A DNA stretch of 64,000 nt from Clostridia bacterium (GCA_900759015.1 CAAEUE010000017.1:61821-125820); one strand, 5' to 3'; counted from the first letter of the stretch, positions 26,362 to 35,146 are shown. Made by a program: numbers and translations. The notes: a model not told the origin generated them from the sequence alone.

Positions 26362-27630
26362 TTATAATATTGGTCCATCATGTGAATCATCATTTCTTGA
26401 ACCAGTTTGTCTTTCTTCTTTGATACGTTTGTTGTAATTATTTGCTATTTGCAATAAAGTATCTTCTCCAATGTCTGTCTTATATGCATCTAAGAAGTTT
26501 TTTTCTGTATCAACAACATTTGATCTTGTTGGAGCCTTTGGCATAGTTGGCTTCTTTAATACACCTCTAAATGGATGTTTTTTTCCGTAAAGGAAATTTT
26601 TGACAATTTTAAATGGAGCTTTAACTATTCTCTTAAAAGTAGCCCATTTACCGAATTCTGGATAAAGTGATAAATCTTGAAGTTCTTTTTCCCTTTTATC
26701 TTTAATAGTAAGCATATCTTCTTTTGCAAGTTCAATAGATTTTTTTGCAGTATCAATTCCAATATTGATTTGTCTTAATTCATCTGTAAATAGTTCTTCT
26801 GTGGATTTTATAGTAACTGAAGATTTTGGATCTGCAACTTGTGAAATAAAATAGAATTGTGAATTTAGATCGTTAAAATCTATAGTTTTTACGTTACTAG
26901 GAATGCCAAGATCTCTTTTATGTGTTAATATATATTTTTGTAATTTAGCACCTTTAGAAGATATTCCCTTTTCTAGTGATTCAGCTTCTTTTTTTAGAGC
27001 TTTTAAAACTTCGTTTCTAGGAGCTTGAACTTTAGGATCTTTAGAAGTTATACTAGAATATTGTGCTATAACAGTATTAAAAACTTCAAGTTGTTGTTTG
27101 TCTCTATCTATAGATAAACAATAGCTTAAATCAGAATCACTTCTTGCTAAAGTTCTCAATTTATCTATAGTTGAAAGAGTTTTACTAGGTGATTCTGCTG
27201 ATTCCTGCATTTTAGGTATTTTTTCTTGATAAATTTTAACTAAAGACTCTCTTAATGAGTATTGAAAATCTAAGTTTGTACTAACTTCTTCGATATATGA
27301 ATTTAATTCATTAGAAGCTTCTTCAATTTTATCTTTTCTTTTAAATAAATCATCTTCTTTTAATTTTTTTACTTCTTCATTTAATGAATCAATTTCTGCA
27401 TTAATATCTGCATCAAATTGTTCTGCAGCTTTTGGATTTAATATAGCGTTAATATTTCTTGATGCACTAGATTTTTGACGTTTTAAATTATTAATTTGTA
27501 TATTGTAATCAATTAATTTTGTTTTAATTTCATCTAATTTTGCAACCTCGTCTGCTAAATCTGGAAATTTGTCTTTTGCTTTAGAATATAATCTTGAAAG
27601 TTCAGAAAATTCAATTTTTTTAGTATCCAT
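26362..27630 (-). CDS. Unknown coiled-coil protein, locus B
   Basis: A protein of about 422 residues with no recognised domain. The N-terminal two-thirds is largely coiled coil (KLDEIKTKLIDYNIQINNLK; IDSLNEEVKKLKEDD). A basic segment near residue 340 (TFKRIVKAPFKIVKNFLYGK) could bind nucleic acid or membrane. The C-terminus is polar and disordered. I choose ATG 27630 (MDTKKIEFSE) because AGAGGT lies eight bases upstream; an ATG ten codons earlier abuts its only ribosome site. It follows the 47-residue gene on the same transcript, the arrangement seen in loci A and C. Confidence 0.65.
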   Translation of the reverse strand: MDTKKIEFSELSRLYSKAKDKFPDLADEVAKLDEIKTKLIDYNIQINNLKRQKSSASRNINAILNPKAAEQFDADINAEIDSLNEEVKKLKEDDLFKRKDKIEEASNELNSYIEEVSTNLDFQYSLRESLVKIYQEKIPKMQESAESPSKTLSTIDKLRTLARSDSDLSYCLSIDRDKQQLEVFNTVIAQYSSITSKDPKVQAPRNEVLKALKKEAESLEKGISSKGAKLQKYILTHKRDLGIPSNVKTIDFNDLNSQFYFISQVADPKSSVTIKSTEELFTDELRQINIGIDTAKKSIELAKEDMLTIKDKREKELQDLSLYPEFGKWATFKRIVKAPFKIVKNFLYGKKHPFRGVLKKPTMPKAPTRSNVVDTEKNFLDAYKTDIGEDTLLQIANNYNKRIKEERQTGSRNDDSHDGPIL

Positions 27631-27677
27631 AAATATTACCTCTATATGAGGTTTCACCATCCTCTCTTAAATTTTAC

Positions 27678-27821
27678 TTATTTTGATAAAATCTCATCAC
27701 ATTTTTTAATTAATTCATCTATTTCAGAAGAAAGTTGTTCTAAAGTAATTTTATAAGTAGCTAAATCTTCTACAGACATATTTTTTAGTTCTTCTTTTGT
27801 AAAAATTTTTTTCTCTTCCAT
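27678..27821 (-). CDS. Small helical protein, coiled-coil locus B
   Basis: A 47-residue protein, MEEKKIFTKEELKNMSVED at the start, then a helix LEQLSSEIDELIKKCDEILSK. It shares size, the MEEK start and an EID-containing helix with the small protein at 35287. The nearest strong ribosome site, AGGAGG (27860-27855), is 33 bases upstream with a 7-bp hairpin in between. First gene of a two-gene unit with the 422-residue protein. Confidence 0.6.
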   Translation of the reverse strand: MEEKKIFTKEELKNMSVEDLATYKITLEQLSSEIDELIKKCDEILSK

Positions 27822-27831
27822 AATTATGTTT

Positions 27832-27860
27832 ATCTTAGACTTAAACTAAGATATCCTCCT
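27832..27860 (-). promoter_or_regulatory. Ribosome site separated from the start by a hairpin
   Basis: AGGAGG (27860-27855) is followed by ATCTTAG/CTAAGAT (27852-27846 with 27838-27832) before the ATG at 27821. Folding would bring the site to about 12 bases from the start codon. Confidence 0.5.
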
Positions 27861-27886
27861 CTCTTTAGTAGTTACACACTACATTA

Positions 27887-27915
27887 ATTATACTAAAAAA
27901 GGTAAATAATGTCAA
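27887..27915 (-). promoter_or_regulatory. Promoter of coiled-coil locus B
   Basis: Minus strand TTGACA (27915-27910), a 17-base spacer, TATAAT (27892-27887): a perfect consensus sigma-A promoter, which implies strong expression. Confidence 0.8.
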
Positions 27916-27983
27916 TAACTTTTTATGTAAATTGATTTGTAGAGATGCTAATTATATGTAGTTTGCTTAGATTAGGCGATAAA

Positions 27984-28012
27984 TTGACTAATTTTACATA
28001 ATATAGTATAAT
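27984..28012 (+). promoter_or_regulatory. Promoter of the 89-aa membrane protein
   Basis: TTGACT (27984-27989), a 17-base spacer containing TTTTACATAATAT, TATAAT (28007-28012). The spacer resembles that of the GT2 cassette promoter. Confidence 0.75.
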
Positions 28013-28046
28013 ATTAAGTAAATTACAAAGTAGGAGGTACATTTTA

Positions 28047-28316
28047 ATGAAGAAAAAAACGGTTATGCGGGTTGTTGTCACAGTAGTAATTATACTGCTG
28101 TTTGTAACAATGGTAATGTCTGGAGCGGTCGAAATCAACTTGCTTAAGGCATGGGATTGGATCGCCGGAGGAGTGCAGCTGGTAGCAGGTAAAATCGCAG
28201 GTTTTATCAGCCCAAGACCGAGAGATTTTGTTTTACTAATCATCGGATTAATCCTTGGATTTATCTTCGGATATAAGGTCAAAGGATGGATTAAAGAAGA
28301 TGAAGGAGAAGAGTGA
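28047..28316 (+). CDS. Small two-helix membrane protein (cassette gene)
   Basis: An 89-residue protein with two predicted membrane helices (about residues 8-26 and 60-77), a short loop containing LLKAWDWIAGGVQLVAG that may be a re-entrant amphipathic segment, and an acidic tail (KEDEGEE). No family recognised. TAGGAGG precedes the ATG. Base use is richer in G and C than in native genes, with a CGG arginine codon at 28068. It has its own promoter and GC-rich terminator. A second small two-helix protein follows at 28488. Confidence 0.7.
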   Translation: MKKKTVMRVVVTVVIILLFVTMVMSGAVEINLLKAWDWIAGGVQLVAGKIAGFISPRPRDFVLLIIGLILGFIFGYKVKGWIKEDEGEE

Positions 28317-28323
28317 ACCGAAG

Positions 28324-28351
28324 AAGCGACGCAGCTTGCGTCGCTTTTTCC
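28324..28351 (+). terminator. Intrinsic terminator (cassette gene)
   Basis: AAGCGACGCA pairs with TGCGTCGCTT across a short loop, followed by T residues. Confidence 0.88.
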
Positions 28352-28405
28352 ATGTTGAAAATGAGTTTTGTTATTACGAAGAAAATCTAATGGTAAACAT
28401 AAATA

Positions 28406-28434
28406 TTTACAAATTTTAGAAAATATGTTATAAT
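28406..28434 (+). promoter_or_regulatory. Promoter of the 126-aa membrane protein
   Basis: TTTACA (28406-28411), a 17-base spacer, TATAAT (28429-28434). Confidence 0.7.
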
Positions 28435-28487
28435 TAAATAGTCTAGTAAGACCGTTGATATAGTTACATTTATAAGGAGGAAACATT

Positions 28488-28868
28488 ATGGAAAACAGAA
28501 ATCATGGTCAGGCACCAATGGAAAAAACAGCAAATGGTTCGCAAGAAATTCAGAGAACTCCTGAAGTAACGCGAAGAAAGCGCAAATGCGCGGGAATCTA
28601 CCCAATCAGAATGGTACTGGGAGTAATAATGATTGCCGTGGTAATTATTATGACTCAAGTACAGTATGAAGGTTGGCAAGCAATCTCTAATGCATTATTT
28701 GGAGGTATAACCTTATCTAGTGCAATTAGACAGATTGCAATTGTTGTGTTAAGTATGCTTGTTGGTTACTGGATGAAGAAACCAAGAAAGGTTTACTTCA
28801 AAGGTAAAAGCAACACACAACAAGAAAAAACTTCCAATGCTGGCGGACAGAAAGCAGAGGAAAAATAA
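28488..28868 (+). CDS. Small two-helix membrane protein (cassette gene)
   Basis: A 126-residue protein with a charged N-terminal 40 residues (RRKRKC just before the first helix), two predicted membrane helices (about 44-62 and 80-98) and a polar, glutamine-rich C-terminus. No family recognised. TAAGGAGG precedes the ATG. Its own promoter and terminator and its mixed base composition resemble the neighbouring cassette gene, but I see no in-frame CGG codon. Confidence 0.68.
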   Translation: MENRNHGQAPMEKTANGSQEIQRTPEVTRRKRKCAGIYPIRMVLGVIMIAVVIIMTQVQYEGWQAISNALFGGITLSSAIRQIAIVVLSMLVGYWMKKPRKVYFKGKSNTQQEKTSNAGGQKAEEK

Positions 28869-28874
28869 CGAGGG

Positions 28875-28910
28875 GGGAGTGTAAAAGGGTGACCTTATAC
28901 ACTCTCTTAT
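28875..28910 (+). terminator. Intrinsic terminator (cassette gene)
   Basis: GAGTGTA (28877-28883) pairs with TACACTC (28898-28904), with AAGG/CCTT inside, then T-rich sequence. Confidence 0.65.
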
Positions 28911-28967
28911 TCGTTGTATAAATTATGTACGAATTTAAATTTTACATATAAAAATATTTAAGTATAA

Positions 28968-29028
28968 AATACTGTCAATATCATGGTAAAAAATATGTAT
29001 AAATACTGCCAAAGATATTGACAGTATT
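28968..29028. repeat. 15-bp perfect inverted repeat upstream of rpsL
   Basis: AATACTGTCAATATC (28968-28982) is the exact complement of 29014-29028, with 31 bases between. A third partial copy, AATACTGCCAA, begins at 29002. The right arm contains the rpsL -35 element, so the repeat may be an operator. It has no clean terminator T-run. Confidence 0.75.
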
Positions 29029-29046
29029 GCTTTTTGATGATAAAAT
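29018..29046 (+). promoter_or_regulatory. Promoter of the rpsL-rpsG-fusA operon
   Basis: TTGACA (29018-29023), a 17-base spacer, TAAAAT (29041-29046). A strong promoter, fitting ribosomal genes. Confidence 0.8.
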
Positions 29047-29107
29047 AATTCACGCTAGTGTATTATGCACAAATAGGCATATATAAAATATAGGAGGTGA
29101 AATTTAA

Positions 29108-29521
29108 GTGCCAACAATTAATCAATTAGTAAGAAAAGGAAGAAAAACATCAGTAACAAAATCAACAGCTCCAGCATTGCAACATGGTTACAATTCTAAA
29201 AAGAATAGACAAACTAACCATAGAGCACCACAAAAAAGAGGAGTTTGTACAGTAGTTAAAACTGTAACACCAAAGAAACCTAATTCAGCATTAAGAAAAG
29301 TTGCCAGAGTTAGACTTTCTAATGGTTATGAAGTAACATCTTATATCCCAGGAATAGGACATAACTTACAAGAACACAGTGTTGTTCTAATAAGAGGAGG
29401 AAGAGTTAAAGACCTTCCAGGTGTTAGATATCATATTATTAGAGGAACATTAGATACAGCAGGTGTTAAAGACAGAATGCAAGGTAGATCAAAATACGGA
29501 GCAAAAAGACCTAAAAAATAG
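29108..29521 (+). CDS. rpsL: 30S ribosomal protein S12
   Basis: A 137-residue decoding-centre protein, starting at GTG after TAGGAGGTG. The conserved blocks TPKKPNSALRK and GRVKDLPGVRYH are intact; the lysines where streptomycin-resistance changes usually arise are unmodified, so a sensitive form is predicted. First gene of the classical str operon, with rpsG and fusA following. Confidence 0.97.
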   Translation: MPTINQLVRKGRKTSVTKSTAPALQHGYNSKKNRQTNHRAPQKRGVCTVVKTVTPKKPNSALRKVARVRLSNGYEVTSYIPGIGHNLQEHSVVLIRGGRVKDLPGVRYHIIRGTLDTAGVKDRMQGRSKYGAKRPKK

Positions 29522-29542
29522 AATTTAGGAAAAATTAAAAAC

Positions 29543-29640
29543 TAGTGCTAATAATTACTAATTTAAGGTACTTAAATTTAGAATATATAGCACTATACGG
29601 AAAAGATAAACTTTTCAGAGTACCTAGATACTAAATTAGT
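29543..29640 (+). promoter_or_regulatory. Structured rpsL-rpsG intercistronic region
   Basis: Three complementary pairs are visible: TAGTGCTA (29543-29550) with TAGCACTA (29588-29595); ACTAATTT (29557-29564) with AAATTAGT (29633-29640), extended by GGTAC/GTACC; and GAAAAG/CTTTTC (29600-29616). The first two interleave, so they are alternatives or a pseudoknot. In E. coli, S7 represses through this intercistronic region; a similar role here is a guess. Confidence 0.5.
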
Positions 29641-29669
29641 ATCAAAATAAAATTAAGGAGGGAAGAATA

Positions 29670-30140
29670 GTGCCAAGAAAAGGATATATAGCAAAAAGAG
29701 AAGTTTTACCAGATCCAGTATATAATAGTAAAGTTGTTACAAAATTAGTAAACAATATTATGCTAGATGGTAAAAAATCAGTTGCTCAAAAAATAGTTTA
29801 CGGTGCATTTGACATCATAAAAGAAAAAGAGCAAAGAGATCCACTAGAAGTTTTTGAAGAAGCACTAAATAACATCATGCCAGTTCTTGAAGTTAAAGCT
29901 AGAAGAGTTGGTGGAGCTACATACCAAGTTCCATTAGAAATCAGACCAGAAAGAAGACAAACTTTAGGTTTAAGATGGTTAGTTAGATATGCAAGAACAA
30001 GACATGAAAAAACAATGGCAGAAAAATTAGCCGGAGAAATTATAGATGCTATAAACGGAAACGGTGGAGCATTCAAGAAGAAAGAAGATACACATAGAAT
30101 GGCAGAAGCTAACAAAGCATTTGCACATTATAAATGGTAA
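29670..30140 (+). CDS. rpsG: 30S ribosomal protein S7
   Basis: A 156-residue primary binder of the 16S rRNA 3' major domain. It starts at GTG after AAGGAGGGA. Conserved features include MPRKGYIAKREV, NNIMLDGKKSVA and RRVGGATYQVP. Normal length. Second gene of the str operon, after a structured 148-base gap. Confidence 0.97.
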   Translation: MPRKGYIAKREVLPDPVYNSKVVTKLVNNIMLDGKKSVAQKIVYGAFDIIKEKEQRDPLEVFEEALNNIMPVLEVKARRVGGATYQVPLEIRPERRQTLGLRWLVRYARTRHEKTMAEKLAGEIIDAINGNGGAFKKKEDTHRMAEANKAFAHYKW

Positions 30141-30210
30141 TAATAATGCTAAAAAAGAGCATATTAAGAGATATAAAACTTTATAGTAACAATGAGGGGA
30201 GGAAATAAAG

Positions 30211-32295
30211 TTGGCAGGAAGAGCATATCCATTAGAGAGAACAAGAAATATAGGAATTATGGCTCACATTGATGCTGGTAAAACAACAACAACAGAGAGA
30301 ATACTTTTCTATACAGGAAAAACTCATAAAATAGGAGAAGTTCACGAAGGTGCAGCTACAATGGACTGGATGGAACAAGAACAAGAAAGAGGTATAACAA
30401 TTACATCTGCTGCTACAACTTGTTTCTGGAACAATAACAGAATAAATATTATTGATACACCAGGACACGTTGACTTTACAGTAGAAGTTCAAAGATCTTT
30501 AAGAGTTCTTGACGGTGCAGTTACAGTACTTGCTGCAAAAGGTGGAGTTCAACCACAAACAGAAACAGTTTGGAGACAAGCTGATAAATATCAAGTACCA
30601 AGAATGGTATATGTAAACAAAATGGACATCACAGGAGCAAACTTTATGCTATGTGTTGAACAATTAAAAACAAGATTAAAAGCAAATGCTGTACCAATCC
30701 AATTACCAATTGGAGCAGAAGATCAATTCAAAGGTATAGTAGACTTAATAAAAATGAGAGCTTTCATTCATAAAGATGATTTAGGAAAAGAAATAGAAGA
30801 AACAGACATTCCTGATGATATGAAAGATTTAGCTCAAGAATATCATGATAAAATGATAGAAGCTGTTGCAGAACAAGATGAAGAATTAATGATGAAATAC
30901 TTAGAAGGTGAAACATTAACAGATGAAGAAATCAAAAAAGGTTTACGTGCAGGAACAATTGCTAACACAATAGTTCCAGTAACATGTGGTTCTTCATATA
31001 AAAACAAAGGTGTTCAAGAATTATTAAATGCAATAGTTGATTATATGCCATCACCATTAGATATACCACATATCAAAGGTGTTGACCTAGATGGTAACGA
31101 AGTTGAAAGAAAAACTGATGATAATGAACCATTTGCAGCTTTAGCATTTAAAATTGCTACAGACCCATTTGTTGGAAAATTATGTTTCTTTAGAGTATAT
31201 TCAGGAACATTAGAATCAGGTTCAACAGTATTAAACTCAAATAAAGATAAAAAAGAAAGAATTGGAAGAATATTACAAATGCATTCTAACCACAGAGAAG
31301 ATATAGATAAAGTATACGCAGGAGATATTGCTGCAGCAGTTGGACTAAAAGAGGTTACAACTGGAGATACTTTATGTGATATTGATCATCCTGTAATATT
31401 AGAATCAATGGAATTCCCAGAGCCAGTTATTGACATTGCTATTGAACCTAAAGATAAAGTAGCACAAGAAAAAATGGGTATAGCATTATCAAAATTAGCT
31501 GAAGAAGATCCAACATTCAAAACATATACAAATCAAGAAACAGGACAAACAATCATCGCTGGTATGGGTGAGTTACACCTAGATATTATCGTTGATAGAT
31601 TGAAAAGAGAATTTAAAGTTGAATGTAATGTAGGTAAACCTCAAGTTGCTTACAAAGAAACAATTAAAAAGAAAGTTAGAGTTCAAGGTAAATTCATTCG
31701 TCAATCTGGAGGTAAAGGACAATATGGTGATGTTTGGTTTGAAATGGAACCATTAGAGCCAGGTAAAGGAATCGAATTTGAAAGCAAAATCGTTGGTGGA
31801 GCTGTTCCTAAAGAATATATTAAACCAATCGAACAAGGTTTAAGAGAAGCTGCTGAAGGTGGATATTTAGCTGGTTACCCAGTTATAGATTTCAAAGCTA
31901 CATTAGTAGATGGATCTTATCATGAAGTTGACTCTTCAGAAATGGCTTTCAAAATTGCAGCATCTATGGCATTCAAAGAAGGATGTAAACAAGCAGGTGT
32001 TGTTATCCTAGAACCTATTATGAAAGTAGAAATAACAGTTCCAGAAGAATACATGGGAGAAGTTATTGGTGATGTAAATTCTAGACGTGGAAGAATGGAA
32101 GGTATGGAAGGAAATGACGGAATGCAAGAAATTCACTCATTTATTCCATTATCAGAAATGTTTGGATATGCTACAGACTTACGTTCAAAAACACAAGGTA
32201 GAGGAACATACTCTATGGAACCATCACACTATGAAGAAGTTCCAAAATCTGTATTAGAACAAATTGTAGCTTCAAGAGGAAAGAAAAGCGAATAA
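30211..32295 (+). CDS. fusA: Elongation factor G
   Basis: A 694-residue translocation GTPase. G-domain motifs are AHIDAGKTTTTERIL (P-loop), DTPGHVDFT and NKMD; domains II-V are complete through VNSRRGRMEGME. The start is TTG with GAGGGGAGGAAA upstream. Third gene of the str operon; tuf follows from a promoter of its own. Confidence 0.97.
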   Translation: MAGRAYPLERTRNIGIMAHIDAGKTTTTERILFYTGKTHKIGEVHEGAATMDWMEQEQERGITITSAATTCFWNNNRINIIDTPGHVDFTVEVQRSLRVLDGAVTVLAAKGGVQPQTETVWRQADKYQVPRMVYVNKMDITGANFMLCVEQLKTRLKANAVPIQLPIGAEDQFKGIVDLIKMRAFIHKDDLGKEIEETDIPDDMKDLAQEYHDKMIEAVAEQDEELMMKYLEGETLTDEEIKKGLRAGTIANTIVPVTCGSSYKNKGVQELLNAIVDYMPSPLDIPHIKGVDLDGNEVERKTDDNEPFAALAFKIATDPFVGKLCFFRVYSGTLESGSTVLNSNKDKKERIGRILQMHSNHREDIDKVYAGDIAAAVGLKEVTTGDTLCDIDHPVILESMEFPEPVIDIAIEPKDKVAQEKMGIALSKLAEEDPTFKTYTNQETGQTIIAGMGELHLDIIVDRLKREFKVECNVGKPQVAYKETIKKKVRVQGKFIRQSGGKGQYGDVWFEMEPLEPGKGIEFESKIVGGAVPKEYIKPIEQGLREAAEGGYLAGYPVIDFKATLVDGSYHEVDSSEMAFKIAASMAFKEGCKQAGVVILEPIMKVEITVPEEYMGEVIGDVNSRRGRMEGMEGNDGMQEIHSFIPLSEMFGYATDLRSKTQGRGTYSMEPSHYEEVPKSVLEQIVASRGKKSE

Positions 32296-32310
32296 TATTT
32301 AGTAATATAC

Positions 32311-32339
32311 TTGATTTTTTAAAGATTATAGTATAAAAT
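32311..32339 (+). promoter_or_regulatory. Promoter of tuf
   Basis: TTGATT (32311-32316), a 17-base spacer, TAAAAT (32334-32339), in the fusA-tuf gap. It allows tuf to be expressed beyond the str operon level. Confidence 0.65.
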
Positions 32340-32420
32340 GATGTTCGAAAAATAAATGCGTCAAAAAGAAAAATAAAATATAGAGATGAAAAATCTCAAA
32401 AAATTAAAGGAGGAATAAAA

Positions 32421-33623
32421 ATGGCTAAAGAAAAATTTGTTAGATCAAAGCCACACGTTAACATTGGTACAATCGGACACGTTGACCATGGTAAAACAAC
32501 AACAACAGCAGCTATTACAAAATATTTATCATTATTAGGAAGAGCTAATTTCGAAGCATATGATGCAATCGATAGTGCTCCAGAAGAAAAAGCAAGAGGA
32601 ATCACAATTAACACAGCTCACGTTGAATATGAAACAGAAAACAGACACTATGCACACGTTGACTGCCCAGGACACGCAGACTACGTAAAGAACATGATTA
32701 CAGGTGCTGCTCAAATGGATGGTGCTATATTAGTTGTTTCTGCAGCTGATGGACCAATGCCACAAACAAGAGAACACATCTTACTTGCAAGACAAGTTGG
32801 TGTTAAATATATCGTTGTTTACTTAAATAAATGTGATATGGTAGACGACCCAGAATTATTAGACTTAGTTGAAATGGAAGTTAGAGACTTATTAACAGAA
32901 TATGGTTTCCCAGGAGACGATATTCCAGTTATAAAAGGATCATCTTTAAAAGTATTAGAAAGTACATCTAAAGATCCTAATGACGAAGTTTATAAACCAA
33001 TAAAAGAATTATTAGATGCAGTTGATAGCTACATCCCAACACCAGAAAGACCAGTAGATCAACCATTCTTAATGCCAATAGAAGATATCTTCTCTATTAC
33101 TGGTAGAGGAACAGTTGCTACAGGTAGAGTAGAAAGAGGAGAAGTTAAAGTTTCTGATGAAGTTGAAATCGTTGGATTATCAACAGAAAAGAAAAAATCA
33201 GTTGTTACTGGTGTAGAAATGTTCAGAAAATTATTAGACCAAGCAGAAGCTGGAGACAACATTGGTGTTCTTTTAAGAGGTATCCAAAGAACAGATATCG
33301 AAAGAGGACAAGTATTATCTAAACCAGGATCAATACATCCACATACAAAATTCACAGCACAAGTTTACGTATTAACAAAAGAAGAAGGTGGAAGACATAC
33401 ACCATTCTTCAATGGATATAGACCACAATTCTATTTCAGAACAACAGACGTTACAGGTGTTATCGAATTACCTGCTGGAACAGAAATGGTTATGCCAGGA
33501 GATAACGTAGACATGACAATCGAACTAATCACACCTATCGCTATGGAAGAAGGATTAAGATTCGCTATCCGTGAAGGTGGTAGAACAGTTGGTTCAGGTG
33601 TTGTTTCTAAAATATTTGAATAA
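32421..33623 (+). CDS. tuf: Elongation factor Tu
   Basis: A 400-residue GTPase that delivers aminoacyl-tRNA to the ribosome. Motifs are GHVDHGKTTTTAAIT, DCPGHADYVKNM and NKCDMVDD; the C-terminal barrels are complete with GGRTVGSGVV at the end. AAAGGAGG precedes the ATG. A strong terminator follows. Confidence 0.98.
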   Translation: MAKEKFVRSKPHVNIGTIGHVDHGKTTTTAAITKYLSLLGRANFEAYDAIDSAPEEKARGITINTAHVEYETENRHYAHVDCPGHADYVKNMITGAAQMDGAILVVSAADGPMPQTREHILLARQVGVKYIVVYLNKCDMVDDPELLDLVEMEVRDLLTEYGFPGDDIPVIKGSSLKVLESTSKDPNDEVYKPIKELLDAVDSYIPTPERPVDQPFLMPIEDIFSITGRGTVATGRVERGEVKVSDEVEIVGLSTEKKKSVVTGVEMFRKLLDQAEAGDNIGVLLRGIQRTDIERGQVLSKPGSIHPHTKFTAQVYVLTKEEGGRHTPFFNGYRPQFYFRTTDVTGVIELPAGTEMVMPGDNVDMTIELITPIAMEEGLRFAIREGGRTVGSGVVSKIFE

Positions 33624-33640
33624 TATTATATGAAATATTT

Positions 33641-33670
33641 AAGGTACATCATTGAGATGTACCTTTTTTT
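33641..33670 (+). terminator. Intrinsic terminator after tuf
   Basis: AAGGTACATC (33641-33650) pairs with GATGTACCTT (33656-33665), then a T-run. Confidence 0.92.
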
Positions 33671-33722
33671 TGAGTAAATTATAAATTAAGCATATAAAAC
33701 TAAACTATTTGGTCAGAAACTA

Positions 33723-33751
33723 TTGCTTTTTTAATAAAGAAATAATAAAAT
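33723..33751 (+). promoter_or_regulatory. Promoter of plsX-acpP
   Basis: TTGCTT (33723-33728), a 17-base spacer, TAAAAT (33746-33751). No FapR-type palindrome is evident. Confidence 0.55.
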
Positions 33752-33787
33752 AAATAAGTCAAAATTAAATAATTGGAGGAAACAAAT

Positions 33788-34828
33788 ATGGTTATACTGC
33801 TAGATGCAATGGGTGGTGACAATGCCCCAGATGCCAATATAAAAGGAGCTGTAAAAGCAGTTAATGAAGTAAGTCAGTCAACAGAAATATTATTAATAGG
33901 AAAAGAAGAAGTTATTAATAATAGAGTTAAAGAATTATATAACAAAGAGAAACTATCAGATATTTCTCCAAGATTAAAGATATATAATGCAACAGAAACG
34001 ATAGAAATGGAAGATACTCCTACAGTAGCCATAAAACATAAAAAGGATTCATCTATGGTTGTTGGATTTAATTTGTTAAAGGAAGGCAAAGGTGACGTAT
34101 TCATTTCTGCAGGTAATTCAGGTGCATTATTAACAGGTGCAACTTTACTTGTTGGAAGAATAAAAGGAATAGACAGGCCAGCATTAGCAGGAATCCTTCC
34201 AGCATATAAAAGTCAATTATTATTAATGGATTGTGGATCTAATACAAATTGTAAACCAATAAATTTATTACAATTTGCTCAAATGGCTTCTATATATTTA
34301 AGAAATACTTTTGGAATTGAAAAACCAGCCATAGGATTATTAAATATAGGTACAGAAGAAACAAAAGGTAACGAGCTAACTAGGTTATCATATGAGTTGT
34401 TAAAAGAAAAGTCTGAAGAATTAGGAATAAACTTTATTGGTAATATAGAAGGAAGAGATGCTTTTTCTGGTAAAGTTGATGCAGTTGTAACTGATGGTTT
34501 TACAGGTAATATATTCTTAAAAACAACAGAAGGATTAGGAAAATTTGTAAAAGCATCATTAACAGATAGTTTAAAACGTAACTTTCTATCTATATTAGGA
34601 AGTATTCCATGTTTACCAGCAATAAATAGATTTGCTAAAACGATGGATTATAAAATATATGGTGGGGCTCTATTTTTAGGAGTTAAGAAACCAGTTGTTA
34701 AAGCACATGGAAGTAGTGACGACAAATTATTTGAATACACAATAATTCAAGCTGAAAAGTTTGTTGAAAATAAAGCAGTAGAGAAAATGACAGAAGAATT
34801 TTTAAAACAAAAGGAAAATAATGCTTGA
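33788..34828 (+). CDS. plsX: Phosphate acyltransferase PlsX
   Basis: Makes acyl-phosphate from acyl-ACP for phospholipid synthesis. The start is ATG 33788 (MVILLDAMGGDNAP) after GGAGGAA; about 346 residues. The DAMGGDNAP N-terminus, SAGNSGALLTGA, LNIGTEETKGN and TDGFTGNIFLKT motifs are all present. A cytoplasmic peripheral enzyme. Followed by acpP, its acyl donor's carrier; rpmF and fapR, often upstream elsewhere, are absent. Confidence 0.96.
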   Translation: MVILLDAMGGDNAPDANIKGAVKAVNEVSQSTEILLIGKEEVINNRVKELYNKEKLSDISPRLKIYNATETIEMEDTPTVAIKHKKDSSMVVGFNLLKEGKGDVFISAGNSGALLTGATLLVGRIKGIDRPALAGILPAYKSQLLLMDCGSNTNCKPINLLQFAQMASIYLRNTFGIEKPAIGLLNIGTEETKGNELTRLSYELLKEKSEELGINFIGNIEGRDAFSGKVDAVVTDGFTGNIFLKTTEGLGKFVKASLTDSLKRNFLSILGSIPCLPAINRFAKTMDYKIYGGALFLGVKKPVVKAHGSSDDKLFEYTIIQAEKFVENKAVEKMTEEFLKQKENNA

Positions 34829-34897
34829 CTTTTTGAATACAATATATTATTGTTTAGTCAGTAGAAAAAACATGCGAGAGGAGGTGTACATAGTTAA

Positions 34898-35137
34898 ATG
34901 AACCAAGAAGAAATATTTGAAAAAGTAAAGAAAATTATAGTTGAACAATTAGGTGTTGCAGAAACATCTGTAACAATGGAAGCATCTTTTATAGATGATT
35001 TAGGAGCTGATTCTTTAGACATAGTAGAATTAATTATGGCATTGGAGGAAGAATTCGATATGGAAATTCCTGACGAAGATGCAGAAAAAATCGTTTCAGT
35101 AAGTGACGTAGTAGACTATATTAAAGATAACGCTTAG
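34898..35137 (+). CDS. acpP: Acyl carrier protein
   Basis: A 79-residue acidic four-helix carrier that holds growing acyl chains on phosphopantetheine. The attachment serine is in GADSLDIVEL (Ser39). GAGGAGGTG lies about 11 bases before the ATG, a slightly long spacing. Sits with plsX in a lipid-synthesis unit ended by a terminator. Confidence 0.96.
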   Translation: MNQEEIFEKVKKIIVEQLGVAETSVTMEASFIDDLGADSLDIVELIMALEEEFDMEIPDEDAEKIVSVSDVVDYIKDNA

Positions 35138-35146
35138 TAATATAAA

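Noticed and set aside
28968..29028. 15-bp inverted repeat as the terminator of the 126-aa gene
   Set aside because: That gene already has a hairpin with T-rich tail at 28875-28910, and the repeat has a 31-base loop and overlaps the rpsL -35, so an operator role fits better.
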